Positions 41,704-50,723 of a stretch of DNA of 64,000 nt are shown piece after piece (position 1 is the first letter of the stretch; each line of letters opens with the position of its first letter). The stretch is taken from assembly GCF_002933465.1 (NCBI RefSeq), contig NZ_PSZE01000029.1:22448-86447 (forward strand), written 5' to 3'. Origin of the DNA: Nocardia nova. GTDB lineage: Bacteria; Actinomycetota; Actinomycetes; Mycobacteriales; Mycobacteriaceae. Below the pieces are notes generated by a model. The model was given only the letters and a program-made list of their open reading frames with translations, had not been told where the DNA came from and did no database searches. The position numbers and the translations under genes were made by a program.

Positions 41704-42731
41704 CGGAAGCGATTGCGGCGCCGATGGTTTCGGGCGCGCCGAAGCAAACCTCGCCCGGTCTGCCGGTGTTTCGCGCCGGCGCGCGGCTGCTGCTCACCTC
41801 GGTCACGGTGCTCTTTCTCGCCTCGCTGATCACCTTCATGCTGGGCGCCCTGAGCAAGAATAATCCGGCCGCCGTGGTGCTCGGGGAAACCGCGACACCG
41901 GAGGATATCGCGCGGCTCAACCACGAGTTCGGGCTCGACCGGCCACTCGTGGTGCGCTATCTCGCCTGGGTGTGGGACGCGCTGCACGGTGATCTCGGGC
42001 GGTCGTGGTTCACCACGGTCCCCGTATCCCGATCGATCCAGCTCGCATTTCCGGTGGACCTGTCGATCGCGCTGTACGCGCTGGCGCTGGCGCTGGTCAT
42101 CGGCTTCGGCGCCGGGATCGTCGCCGCCTCGCGACCGGGTGGGGTGATCGATCGGATCATCACCGTGTTCTGCTCGGTGCTGGCGACGCTGCCGCCGTTC
42201 GTCATCGGCATCGCGTTGATCGTGCTGCTGGCGGTGAAGGCGCGCCTCTTCCCGGCCGGGGGCTACTCGCCATATGCGATCGATCCGGTGCACTGGCTGC
42301 GCTGTGCCACGCTGCCCGCGCTGGCCCTGGCACTCGAGGTGGCGGCGAATATCGCGCGGCAACTGCGCACCACCCTGGTGAGCGCGCAGGCGGAGAACTA
42401 CGCGATCGGCGCCCGCATGCGCGGATACGGCCGGGGCCGAGTGCTTTTCGGTCATGTCCTGCGCAATGCGGTCGCGCCGACGCTCGCCGTCGTGACCAAC
42501 GCGCTCCCGCTGATCATCGGTGGCGCCGTGATGACCGAGAAGTTGTTCAACCTGCCCGGCGTCGCCCAGCTGGCACTGCAATCGGCCCAGCGCGGTGATG
42601 TGCCGGTCGTACTCGGCACGCTGCTGGTGACCTCCGGTGTCGTCCTGCTCGGCACTCTCGCGCTCGGTGCGCTGCAGATCCTGCTCGATCCCGCCGCACG
42701 CCGCGGCACCATTCCAGGAGGGCGGCGATGA
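41700..42731 (+). CDS. ABC transporter permease (DppB type)
   Basis: A 343-residue permease with six membrane helices. The first reads LLLTSVTVLFLASLITFMLG. A DppB-type extracytoplasmic loop follows (DIARLNHEFGLDRPLVVRYL then AWVWDALHGDLGRSWF), and the cytoplasmic EAA loop is ENYAIGARMRGYGRGRVLFGHV. It forms the membrane channel together with the next permease. Its ATG overlaps the stop of the binding-protein gene. Confidence 0.93.
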   Translation: MTEAIAAPMVSGAPKQTSPGLPVFRAGARLLLTSVTVLFLASLITFMLGALSKNNPAAVVLGETATPEDIARLNHEFGLDRPLVVRYLAWVWDALHGDLGRSWFTTVPVSRSIQLAFPVDLSIALYALALALVIGFGAGIVAASRPGGVIDRIITVFCSVLATLPPFVIGIALIVLLAVKARLFPAGGYSPYAIDPVHWLRCATLPALALALEVAANIARQLRTTLVSAQAENYAIGARMRGYGRGRVLFGHVLRNAVAPTLAVVTNALPLIIGGAVMTEKLFNLPGVAQLALQSAQRGDVPVVLGTLLVTSGVVLLGTLALGALQILLDPAARRGTIPGGRR

Positions 42732-43657
42732 CGACGCTGCGCACACTTCTCGCCAATCCCAGCGCCCGCATCTGCCTGCTGATCCTCGCGGCAGTGGCGT
42801 TCCTTGCCGTCTTCGGCGGCGCGCTGGCACCGTATGACGCGCTGCGGCAATCCCCGCAGATCCTGCAGGGCCCCAGCGCCGATCATCTGCTCGGCACCGA
42901 CTATGTCGGTCGCGACGTACTGAGCCGGATGATGGCCGGGACGCGGCTGTCGGTGGTAGGTGCGATCGAGGCGGTCCTGGTCGGGCTGTGCCTGGGCGTG
43001 CCTTCCGGTCTCGCGTCGGTGTGGGCGGGGCGGGCCGGTGAGTGGATCGGGTTGCGGATATCCGAGACGCTGACCGTACTTCCCTTCACCGTCTTCACCA
43101 TCGCGGTGGCCGCGACCCTCGGAAACGGTATGAACCAGGCCATGGTCGCGGTCGGGATCCTGTCCGCACCAATCTTTTTCCGCATCAGCCGGGCGGTCGC
43201 GCTCGGACTGCGCAGCACCCAGTACGTCGAGTCCGCCGAGCTGATGGGCGCGTCCACCTGGTGGATCCTGCGCACCCACATGTGGAGCAAGGTGGCGCCG
43301 AATGTCACGGTGGCGGCGGCACAGGCCACCGGTGCCGCCTTGCTGGTGATCGCCTCCCTCGCCTTCCTCGGCGTCGGTATCACTCCGCCGGCTCCGACCT
43401 GGGGCGGCATGCTGGCCTCCGATCTCGGCTATCTGGAACTGCAGCCGTGGGCGCCGCTGCTGCCGGGCATACCGATGTTGCTCACCGTCGGCGCCCTCAA
43501 CATCTTGGCCGACTGTCTGCGCGAGGCGAGTTCGGATGCCCCCCGGGCCCGGCGCGGACTGTTCGCGCGGCTGCTCGGCCGCGGTCTGTCGCTCCCGGCC
43601 ACCGTGACGAAACCCGTGTTTCCCACCGAGGAGTTCGACCGTGTCACTATCCGATGA
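42728..43657 (+). CDS. ABC transporter permease (DppC type)
   Basis: A 309-residue second permease with DppC hallmarks. These are the N-terminal LAPYDALRQSPQILQGPSAD then HLLGTDYVGRDVLSRMMAGT, and an EAA loop around YVESAELMGASTWWILRTHM. Five to six helices follow, with a GITPPAPTWGGMLASD segment. It starts in an ATGA overlap with the preceding permease and overlaps the following ATPase by 17 bases. The tail after the last helix (about 45 residues) is longer than usual. Confidence 0.93.
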   Translation: MTTLRTLLANPSARICLLILAAVAFLAVFGGALAPYDALRQSPQILQGPSADHLLGTDYVGRDVLSRMMAGTRLSVVGAIEAVLVGLCLGVPSGLASVWAGRAGEWIGLRISETLTVLPFTVFTIAVAATLGNGMNQAMVAVGILSAPIFFRISRAVALGLRSTQYVESAELMGASTWWILRTHMWSKVAPNVTVAAAQATGAALLVIASLAFLGVGITPPAPTWGGMLASDLGYLELQPWAPLLPGIPMLLTVGALNILADCLREASSDAPRARRGLFARLLGRGLSLPATVTKPVFPTEEFDRVTIR

Positions 43658-44642
43658 TCCGACCGGCACCGATCCGGTGCTTCGTGTCGACGGCCTGAAC
43701 GTCGACGTCGCCGGTGGCCGTCGGGCCCTGCGCGATGTCTCCTTCCAGATCCGACGGGGCGAGACCGTCGCCCTGGTCGGTGAATCGGGGTCCGGTAAGA
43801 CACTGACCTGCCGCGCCATCCTCGGACTGCTGCCACCTGCGGCCGGAATCACCAGCGGAACAGTGACTTTGGGATCGGGCGAGGCCGCGGTCGAGCTCAC
43901 CACCGCCCGGCCCGCCACCTGGCGGCGGTTGCGTGGTATCCGGCTGGCCGCGGTCTTCCAGGATCCCGGCTCCTACCTCAATCCCTCGCTCACCATCGGC
44001 TACCAGGTCGCCGAGCAATTACGGGTCCGCGGGGGTCTCGGCCGCCCGGCCGCACGCGAGCGCGGCCGAGAACTCCTCCGTGAGGTGGGCATTCACGATG
44101 CGGAGCGGGTCGAACGGCTGTATCCGTTCCAGCTGTCGGGTGGGATGCTGCAGCGGGTGCTCATTGCCGTCGCGATCTCCCTCGATCCGGAACTGCTGAT
44201 CGCCGACGAGGCCACGACCGCACTCGACACCGTGGTCCAGGCCGAGATCTTGGAGCTGCTCGAACGGTTACAACGCCACCATCGGCTCAGTCTGCTGCTG
44301 GTGACGCACGATCTGGCGGTGGTCGCCCGGACCAGTCATCGCGTGATGGTGATGTACGCGGGTGAACTCGTCGAGTCCGGGCCGACCGAGGAGGTATTGC
44401 GCAACGCACGCCATCCCTACACGCAGGCCCTGCTCCGTGTCGCGTCGCTCGGCGACTGGTCGCGGCGCACGCTGGAGACGATCGACGGGCAACCACCGGC
44501 CGCCGGAGAGGAGATCGGCGGCTGCCGCTTCGCGGCGCGCTGCCCACACTCCGGGCCCGGCTGCGCGGACGGTGTGATCCCACTTCGCGAGGTCGGCACC
44601 GACCATCTCGCCCGCTGCGTCCGGGACCGGGTGGCCGCATGA
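43641..44642 (+). CDS. ABC transporter ATPase (DppD/OppD type)
   Basis: A 333-residue nucleotide-binding subunit. Walker A is GESGSGKT, the Q-loop AAVFQDPGSYLNPSLTIGYQ, the signature LSGGMLQRVLIA, Walker B LLIADEATTALD and switch VTHDLAVVARTSHR. The C-terminal oligopeptide-transporter extension has three of the usual cysteines (CRFAARCPHSGPGC), suggesting the Fe-S-like motif of OppD/DppD proteins. GTG at 43641 lies inside the permease gene (17-base overlap). Confidence 0.93.
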   Translation: MSLSDDPTGTDPVLRVDGLNVDVAGGRRALRDVSFQIRRGETVALVGESGSGKTLTCRAILGLLPPAAGITSGTVTLGSGEAAVELTTARPATWRRLRGIRLAAVFQDPGSYLNPSLTIGYQVAEQLRVRGGLGRPAARERGRELLREVGIHDAERVERLYPFQLSGGMLQRVLIAVAISLDPELLIADEATTALDTVVQAEILELLERLQRHHRLSLLLVTHDLAVVARTSHRVMVMYAGELVESGPTEEVLRNARHPYTQALLRVASLGDWSRRTLETIDGQPPAAGEEIGGCRFAARCPHSGPGCADGVIPLREVGTDHLARCVRDRVAA

Positions 44643-45661
44643 GTACCGCACCGCTGCTGCGGATCACCGATCTGTCGGTCACCTACGCGGTGCCGCGCCG
44701 CGGCGTCGGGCTGGGCACGGGCGCGGCCCTGCAGGGCGCGAGCCTCGAGGTGTATCCGGGCGAGATCGTCGGGATCATCGGCGAAACCGGTTCCGGCAAA
44801 ACGACATTGGCCCGCGCCACCGTCGGGCTTACGGCTCCCGCGGGTGGCACCATCGAGTTCGACGGGCGGGAGCTCACCGGGCTGCGTGGTCGTGAACTGC
44901 GAAACTTCCGGCGGCAGGGCCGGATTCAGCTGGTGTTCCAGGATCCGCTGCGATCACTCGACCCCGATCTCACCGTCGCCCGTCTCGTCGGCGAACCGCT
45001 GGAGGTGGCGGGCGGCATCGACAGTGCCACCCGCCGGGAACGGGCCGACCGCGCGCTGCGCGAGGTCGGCCTGGATCCCGACACGGTACGCGAGCGCCGC
45101 CCGCGCGAGCTGTCGGGAGGGCAGCGGCAGCGGGTGTCGCTCGCGCGTGCCATCGTGACCGAACCACAGCTGCTCATCTGCGACGAACCGGTCAGCGCAC
45201 TCGACGTCTCCAACCGCAATCTGGTGCTGAATCTTCTCGACCGGCTGCGGCGCGACCTCGGCGTCGCGGTCGTGATCATCGCGCACGATCTGTCCTCACT
45301 GGCGGGCATCGGCGATCGGGTGGCGGTGTTCTACCGCAGCCGCCTGGTCGAACAGGGTCCGCTGCGCGACGTGCTGACCCGCCCGGCCCATCCGTACACG
45401 GCCCTGCTGGTGGCGTCCGCGCCGACCCTCGGCGAACAGTCGGCCATCCGGCCCGACGACATCAGGGTCGAACGCGAGGCCGCCCCCACCGGCGGCTGCG
45501 TATTCGCCGACCGCTGCCGGTTCGCATACACCGAATGTGCCACGCAGCCAGAACTTTTCGAGGTGGAGCAGCGCTGGTCCGCCGCCTGCCACCTGGCCGG
45601 CCGGTGGTCCGGCACTGCATCGGAAAGCATTCACACCCCACTTACGAAGGGCGAGCGATGA
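44639..45661 (+). CDS. ABC transporter ATPase (DppF/OppF type)
   Basis: A 340-residue second ATPase. Walker A is GETGSGKT, the Q-loop IQLVFQDPLRSLDPDLTVAR, the signature LSGGQRQRVSLARA and Walker B LLICDEPVSALDVSNRN. The C-terminal Cys cluster reads CVFADRCRFAYTEC. It pairs with the preceding ATPase to drive the dipeptide-type importer. ATGA overlaps join it to both neighbours. Confidence 0.93.
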   Translation: MSTAPLLRITDLSVTYAVPRRGVGLGTGAALQGASLEVYPGEIVGIIGETGSGKTTLARATVGLTAPAGGTIEFDGRELTGLRGRELRNFRRQGRIQLVFQDPLRSLDPDLTVARLVGEPLEVAGGIDSATRRERADRALREVGLDPDTVRERRPRELSGGQRQRVSLARAIVTEPQLLICDEPVSALDVSNRNLVLNLLDRLRRDLGVAVVIIAHDLSSLAGIGDRVAVFYRSRLVEQGPLRDVLTRPAHPYTALLVASAPTLGEQSAIRPDDIRVEREAAPTGGCVFADRCRFAYTECATQPELFEVEQRWSAACHLAGRWSGTASESIHTPLTKGER

Positions 45662-46788
45662 GCTACGACGACGTCGAGATCCTGGGCATGATCGGCACTG
45701 CCGACGCCTCCGAGACACGGCCCGGGAACGGAGCGGTGATCGACCCGGACTACACGATCCGCTTCGCCCGCGCGCACGAGGACGGCGGATTCGACCGGGT
45801 GCTGATCGGCTATGGCTCCGGCTGGCCCGAGGGCTCCCAGGTGGCGGCGGCCGTCGCCGCGCACACCGAACGACTCGGCCTGCTCGTGGCGCACCGGCCC
45901 GGTGTCGTCCATCCCACGCTGGCCTCGCGCCTGTTCACGACGCTGGATCAGTTCTCCGGCGGGCGGGTGGCGCTCAACATCGTCACCGGCAGTACCGATG
46001 TCGAGCAGCGCCGCGAGGGCGACTACCTTCCCCACGACGAGCGGTACGCTCGCACCGACGAATATCTCCGAATCCTGCGCGCGGCATGGGATACCACCGG
46101 ACCTCGCGACTTCGACGGCGACTACTACCGGTTCGACGGTTTCCACCCGCAGGTCCCGCCACACGGCAACCGGCACCTCGAACTCTTCTTCGGCGGCAGT
46201 TCCCCCGCGGCCTACACGGTCGGTGCCCGGCACGCCGACACCTACATGCTGTGGGGCGAGCCGCTGCGCGAGACCGCCGAGCAGATCGCCACCGTCACCG
46301 AACGCGCGGCGGCCGCGGGCCGGGATCGCAGGCCCCGGATCTCGGTGTCGTTCCGGCCTATCCTCGGCGCCACCGACGAGGCCGCCTGGGAACGGGCCCA
46401 CCGTGTCCTGGACACCATCAACGAGGGCGTCGGCAGCGCACACAACGTGCGCGCCAACCAACTTCACCCGCGCGGCGCCGAACCCCAGAACGCGGGTTCG
46501 CGGCGACTGCTGGCCGTCGCCGAGCAGGGCGAGCTGCACGATCGGTGCCTGTGGACCCCGACCGCGAAGGCGGTGGGCGGCGGCGGCAATTCCACCGCGC
46601 TGGTGGGTTCGCCGGAGACCGTTGCGGCCGCGCTGCTCGACTACATCGAGATCGGTGTGAATACGGTACTGATCCGCGGGTACGACCCGCTGCAGGACGC
46701 GATCGACTACGGCCGCGATCTGCTGCCGCTGGTGCGCGAGGAATTGGCCCACCGCCGGGCAACCCGTCACGACCGGGCGGTGGTCTAG
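45658..46788 (+). CDS. LLM flavin monooxygenase (SsuD-like)
   Basis: A 376-residue FMNH2-dependent monooxygenase closest in layout to alkanesulfonate monooxygenase SsuD. It has an early VIDPDYTIRFARAHEDGGFD, an AHRPGVVHPTLASRLFTTLD strand and the SsuD-typical RVALNIVTGSTDVEQRREGD. YARTDEYLRILRAAW and a C-terminal GSPETVAAALLDYIEIGVNT complete the match. SsuD releases sulfite from alkanesulfonates. It overlaps the ATPase stop by ATGA. Two different LLM enzymes in one operon suggest two oxygenation steps or two substrates. Confidence 0.92.
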   Translation: MSYDDVEILGMIGTADASETRPGNGAVIDPDYTIRFARAHEDGGFDRVLIGYGSGWPEGSQVAAAVAAHTERLGLLVAHRPGVVHPTLASRLFTTLDQFSGGRVALNIVTGSTDVEQRREGDYLPHDERYARTDEYLRILRAAWDTTGPRDFDGDYYRFDGFHPQVPPHGNRHLELFFGGSSPAAYTVGARHADTYMLWGEPLRETAEQIATVTERAAAAGRDRRPRISVSFRPILGATDEAAWERAHRVLDTINEGVGSAHNVRANQLHPRGAEPQNAGSRRLLAVAEQGELHDRCLWTPTAKAVGGGGNSTALVGSPETVAAALLDYIEIGVNTVLIRGYDPLQDAIDYGRDLLPLVREELAHRRATRHDRAVV

Positions 46789-46791
46789 CGG

Positions 46792-47934
46792 ATGCGGCCG
46801 TTGCACGGTGTGCGTGTCGTGGAGTTCGCCCACGTCGCGGCCGGTCCATTCACTGGGATGCTGCTGGCGGATCTCGGCGCCGATGTGGTCAAGGTCGAGC
46901 CGCCGACGGGCGATCAGATGCGCGCGTGGCCGCCCTTTGCCGACGACGGTGCCGAGCGGTTCAGCCACAACTTCGCCTCGGTCAACCGCAACAAGCGGTC
47001 GGTGGTCGCCGATCTGCGAGATCCCGGAGATCTGGCCCGGGTCCGCGATCTGGTGGCGGCCGCCGATGTGCTGGTGGAGAACTACCGGCCGGGCGTCCTG
47101 GCCCGGCTCGGCGTCGGCTACGAGCAGGTGCGCCATCCTGGATTCGTGTACTGCTCGATCTCCGGTTACGGCCTGACGAGCCCGTACGTCGACCACGGCG
47201 CGTACGACGTTGTCATCCAAGGGATGTCGGGACTGATGAGTGTCACCGGCGAGCCCGACGGCGGGCCGGTGAAAGCGGGCGTTCCGGTCGGCGATTTCAC
47301 CGCCGGGTTGTATGCCGCCTACAGCATCGCCGCCGTGCTGCCCCAGGTCCGCGCCGAGGGCCGGTCGGTGCGGCTGGATTGCCCGATGCTCGACTGCCTC
47401 ATCGGCGTATCGGCACTGCAGACCAGTGAGTACTGGGGCTCGAGAGTGGAACCGGCCCGGCTCGGCACCGCCCATCCGCGCAACGCGCCGTATCAGGGAT
47501 TCGCGGCCGCCGACGGCGATTTCACCGTCGCCGCGGGTAACGATCGGCTCTGGGCGGCGGTCGCCGAGGTGGTTGGGGCACCCGAACTGGCCGACGATCC
47601 GCGATTCCTGACCCAGCTGGACCGGGTCGCGCACCACACCGAACTGGCGGCGATCCTGCAGGAGCGGTTCGCGACCGCGAAACGTGACCATTGGATCGCC
47701 GAACTGCGTGCGCGGGGCGTGCCGTGCGGCCCGGTCAACTCGTTCGGTGACATCCTGTCCGATGAGCACGTGCGCGCGACCGGATTGGTCGGTTCCCTCG
47801 ACGTCCCCGTCGCCGGGCCCACCCCGACGGTCGTCTTCCCGGTACGCATCGAGGGCCAGGACCCCCGCCTGGACCGAGCCGCACCGCGCCTGGGCGGTGA
47901 CGACGAGATCTTCGGCGAGTGGTGTGACACATGA
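46792..47934 (+). CDS. Family III CoA-transferase (CaiB/BaiF type)
   Basis: A 380-residue class III CoA-transferase. It opens LHGVRVVEFAHVAAGPFTGM then LLADLGADVVKVEPPTGDQM. The catalytic aspartate is Asp168 in VPVGDFTAGLYAA, and SGYGLTSPYVDHGAYDVVIQ precedes it. These enzymes move CoA from an acyl-CoA donor to a carboxylic acid. It begins 3 bases after the LLM stop and overlaps the next gene by ATGA. It implies that a carboxylate intermediate is activated to a thioester after uptake or oxygenation. Confidence 0.94.
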   Translation: MRPLHGVRVVEFAHVAAGPFTGMLLADLGADVVKVEPPTGDQMRAWPPFADDGAERFSHNFASVNRNKRSVVADLRDPGDLARVRDLVAAADVLVENYRPGVLARLGVGYEQVRHPGFVYCSISGYGLTSPYVDHGAYDVVIQGMSGLMSVTGEPDGGPVKAGVPVGDFTAGLYAAYSIAAVLPQVRAEGRSVRLDCPMLDCLIGVSALQTSEYWGSRVEPARLGTAHPRNAPYQGFAAADGDFTVAAGNDRLWAAVAEVVGAPELADDPRFLTQLDRVAHHTELAAILQERFATAKRDHWIAELRARGVPCGPVNSFGDILSDEHVRATGLVGSLDVPVAGPTPTVVFPVRIEGQDPRLDRAAPRLGGDDEIFGEWCDT

Positions 47935-48644
47935 CCCTCGCTGTCCGTCGCGGCAATGTCTGGCGGGTTCGCCTCGACCGTCCGCAGGCCGCCAACGCAC
48001 TGTCGTCCGAACTCGTCGAGACCCTGCACCAGGTACTCGACGAAGCGGCCGCCGTTCGACCGGAAGCACTTGTGCTGGAAGGGAATCCACAACACTTTGC
48101 AGCCGGGTTCGATCTGACCGGACTGTCCAGCGAATCGGACGCCTCCCTCGCCCATCGATTCCTGCGGATCGGGTTGTTGCTCGAACGACTGGCCACCGCG
48201 CCCTACCTCACGGTGGCCGTCGTCGAGGGCGCCGCGATCGGCGCCGGAGCGGATATGGTCGCCGCGTGCGATCACCGGCTCGTCGGTCCGGACGCCCGAT
48301 TCGGTTTTCCGGGAGCACGTTTCGGCGTCGTCCTCGGGACCGCTCGCCTGCGTGCCGTCGCCGAGCCCGTGACATTCCTGGGCGGTGACACGGTCACCGC
48401 CGCGGCTGCCGGGCGACTGGTGACCGGCACGCCCGGTGACCTCTCCGGGATCCTCGACGCGTGGGCCCGCATCGACCCGGCGACCCGGCCCTCACTGCTA
48501 GCCGAGACCCGGCCCCTGCACGACCCCGACGCCGCACTCGCCGCACTCACCCGATCCGTGATCACACCCGGCCTGCACGACCGCCTGACCACCTATCGCC
48601 GACGCGTCCTGTCCGCCCGAACCCCCAGTGAGGAGCTGGAATGA
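47931..48644 (+). CDS. Crotonase-superfamily protein lacking the usual catalytic Glu
   Basis: A 237-residue enoyl-CoA hydratase/isomerase homologue. The oxyanion-hole segments are present: HFAAGFDLTGL (near 55-65) and VEGAAIGAGADMVAACDHRL (99-117). At the place of the standard Glu (FGxPEvxxGxxPG in hydratases) it reads FGFPGARFGVVLGT, with Gly128 instead. The family includes thioesterases, decarboxylases and lyases that use other residues, so hydration is unlikely. It is short for the family, and the C-terminal helices are compact. ATGA overlaps on both sides place it between the CoA-transferase and the cupin gene. Confidence 0.9.
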   Translation: MTLAVRRGNVWRVRLDRPQAANALSSELVETLHQVLDEAAAVRPEALVLEGNPQHFAAGFDLTGLSSESDASLAHRFLRIGLLLERLATAPYLTVAVVEGAAIGAGADMVAACDHRLVGPDARFGFPGARFGVVLGTARLRAVAEPVTFLGGDTVTAAAAGRLVTGTPGDLSGILDAWARIDPATRPSLLAETRPLHDPDAALAALTRSVITPGLHDRLTTYRRRVLSARTPSEELE

Positions 48645-49270
48645 CCCGACCCCCGATCGTCCCGGTCCAGACCGACATACCGGAGTTGGCGACATTCGCC
48701 GACACCGTCGCGAGCCTGATCGACGACATCCCCGACGAGCGCAGGCTGACCGCCGCCATTCGCAACGAACTCACCGCCGTCCTGACCGCCGGACTCGAAC
48801 TGCCGCCGGGAAAGACGCGACCCGATCCGGACCACTACGTCATGTATCCGCTGCACGTCGACCCCGACGGCACCTTCTCCATCGCCGCCGCGGTGTGGAA
48901 CGTCGGCCAGGGAACACCGGTACACGGCCACGAAACCTGGGGTGTGGTGGGAATCCACAGCGGCATCGAGGTCGAGACCCGCTACCGCAAGCCGTCGACC
49001 GAGGACGTGCCCCTCGTCGAGGAGGGCACTGCGGAGTGGTCCGCCGGTCAGGTGACGGTGTGCTGCACCACCGACGACGACGTCCACCGGGTGCGCTGCG
49101 GCGGCGACGAGCCGGTGATCGGAATCCATGTGTACGGCGCGGATATCGGCACTCTGCCGCGCCGGTCCTACAACCCGGAAACCGGTGCGGTGCACTGGTT
49201 CACATCCGCCTGGGCCGAAGGAGCGAGCGCTGCGTCGGCGCGGGACACGAAGGCCTCCGGGTTGCGGTGA
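48641..49270 (+). CDS. Cupin, thiol-dioxygenase-like metalloenzyme
   Basis: A 209-residue cupin of the cysteine-dioxygenase-like group (COG5553 style). The metal triad is visible as His95 and His97 in PVHGHETWGVVGIHSGIEVE and His149 in DDDVHRV, with spacing like that of cysteine dioxygenase (86, 88, 140). A conserved YNPETGAVHWF segment follows, comparable to the catalytic Tyr region. Such enzymes oxidise thiols (cysteine, 3-mercaptopropionate) to sulfinates with O2. It is the last gene of the operon, overlapping the crotonase stop. A thiol-oxidising step fits an organosulfur pathway. Confidence 0.82.
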   Translation: MTRPPIVPVQTDIPELATFADTVASLIDDIPDERRLTAAIRNELTAVLTAGLELPPGKTRPDPDHYVMYPLHVDPDGTFSIAAAVWNVGQGTPVHGHETWGVVGIHSGIEVETRYRKPSTEDVPLVEEGTAEWSAGQVTVCCTTDDDVHRVRCGGDEPVIGIHVYGADIGTLPRRSYNPETGAVHWFTSAWAEGASAASARDTKASGLR

Positions 49271-49481
49271 AGCGGTTCCTGGACAGCTCCACTTCACTAC
49301 CGGGGGCCTTCACCCGTCACACCGACTCACCCACACACAACGGGACAACCTCCCCGAACATCACACCTAGCCACGCCCGAGCGACTTGCCCAATCAGTGG
49401 CGCCTCACCGCACTGGAGGCTCATGTGAGCGTCGCAGCCGGTGACGCGGGTCTTCGTGGCCATCTCGCTCGCAGCGTGTGG

Positions 49482-50567
49482 TCAGCCGGGCGGCCGGTCC
49501 GCCGCCGAGCTCGAGGACCGGCCGCGCGCCGCAGCCATGGGCGGGCGGAAACGCGTTGCGCAGCCGCACGTTTCGCCGGGACTCAGGAAGACCTCGAGCG
49601 GCGCCGCGTCGAGTAGCCGGTCGCCCGGCTGGAGTGCCGCGTCGAGCGCGCGACGCGCGATCGTGTCGATGGGCTGCTGCACGGTGGTGAGTGTCAGCTG
49701 ACCATAGGTATTCGTGACGTCACCGTCGAAACCAACGATGGCGATATCGGCCGGCACTCGTACTCCGCTGTCGGTCACGGCTCGAATTGCCGCAGCCGCT
49801 TGCCCATAGGTGCCGACTACCAGGCCGTCGGGTGCCGCACCGGCGGCCAGGTGGTGGCGCACCGCGTGATACGCGCCGGAGGGCGTGAGGTCGGTGCGGA
49901 TCGCGCGCGCGGCCGGTCCGACCACCGACGCGTACCCCGCGTAGCGCTGAGCCACGGTTTCCCGGTCGCCGTGCTCGGTGTCCTCGGGAGTGAATCCGCC
50001 GACGAAGACGATATCGGCGCGGCGGTGCGTGGTGCGCAGGTGATCGCTGGCGAGCGCGCCGGCGTGGGTGTGGTCGGCACCGATCACGGGTGAGTCGACC
50101 CGGCCGCGATTGTTGTGTACCCAGACCACCGGAATACGCGCCTGCGCACAGAGTTTGGCCGTGGCGGGACCGTTGGCGCTGCCCACGACGATCAGCCCGT
50201 CGATGCCCGAATCGGCGAAGGCGCTGACGAATTCGGTCTCCCGCTCCGGGTCGTATCCGGTATTGCCGATCAGTGTCAGGTGATTACGGTTTCTGGCCTC
50301 GACCTCGATGTGGCCGACGAGCGCCCCGAACAGTGGCAGCCGCAGATCGGGGACGAGCAGTCCGATCTGGTGCCATCGGCGCGGGCGCCGCAACGCGCGC
50401 GCGATGCGGTCCGGGCGATAGTCGAGTTCGTCCAGTGCCTCGAGCACCTGCGCGCGCAGCGCGTCGGACACCGGTCGCGGACCGTCGTTGAGGACATAGC
50501 TGACCACGGCCGTGGAGGTCCGCGCCCGGCGCGCGACATCGGCCAGAGTCACTCGTTTGATGGTCAT
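49482..50567 (-). CDS. LacI-family regulator
   Basis: A 361-residue LacI/GalR repressor. The helix-turn-helix and hinge read VTLADVARRARTSTAVVSYV then LNDGPRPVSDALRAQVLEAL. A periplasmic-binding-fold domain (IGLLVPDLRLPLFGALVGHI onward) ends with VFLSPGETCGCATRFRPP. LacI proteins usually sense sugars, but some control sulfur or aromatic pathways. It is divergent from the arylsulfotransferase-ssu operon, whose promoter region contains the CG-centred palindrome AATCGATT (50660-50667). It is convergent with the upstream organosulfur operon. ATG 50567 is used; ATG 50585 adds six residues. Confidence 0.92.
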   Translation of the reverse strand: MTIKRVTLADVARRARTSTAVVSYVLNDGPRPVSDALRAQVLEALDELDYRPDRIARALRRPRRWHQIGLLVPDLRLPLFGALVGHIEVEARNRNHLTLIGNTGYDPERETEFVSAFADSGIDGLIVVGSANGPATAKLCAQARIPVVWVHNNRGRVDSPVIGADHTHAGALASDHLRTTHRRADIVFVGGFTPEDTEHGDRETVAQRYAGYASVVGPAARAIRTDLTPSGAYHAVRHHLAAGAAPDGLVVGTYGQAAAAIRAVTDSGVRVPADIAIVGFDGDVTNTYGQLTLTTVQQPIDTIARRALDAALQPGDRLLDAAPLEVFLSPGETCGCATRFRPPMAAARGRSSSSAADRPPG

Positions 50568-50723
50568 TGGGAGGTCCATCCTCATCCGTCACCCGCCATG
50601 CGGCAAGAGTTCGAACCATGCTGATTCTCTCACCGTATGCGCAGGTCAACACTTACGCAAATCGATTAGATTGGTTACCTCCGCGACCCACGGGCGCAAC
50701 AACCGACTGGTGGAGTAATCCCT

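Noticed and set aside
45537..47429. 630-codon open frame on the plus strand overlapping the SsuD-like and CoA-transferase genes
   Set aside because: Out-of-frame shadow with arginine-rich, low-complexity text; the real genes in the other frames carry recognisable motifs.
45631..48090. 819-codon open frame on the minus strand across the LLM, CoA-transferase and crotonase genes
   Set aside because: It is antisense to three clear genes. Its protein is Arg/His/Gly-rich with no domain, the usual shadow in very GC-rich DNA.
50660..50667. AATCGATT as a LacI operator
   Set aside because: CG-centred and well placed, but only 8 bp with no longer symmetry; too weak for a separate feature, so mentioned only under the LacI gene.
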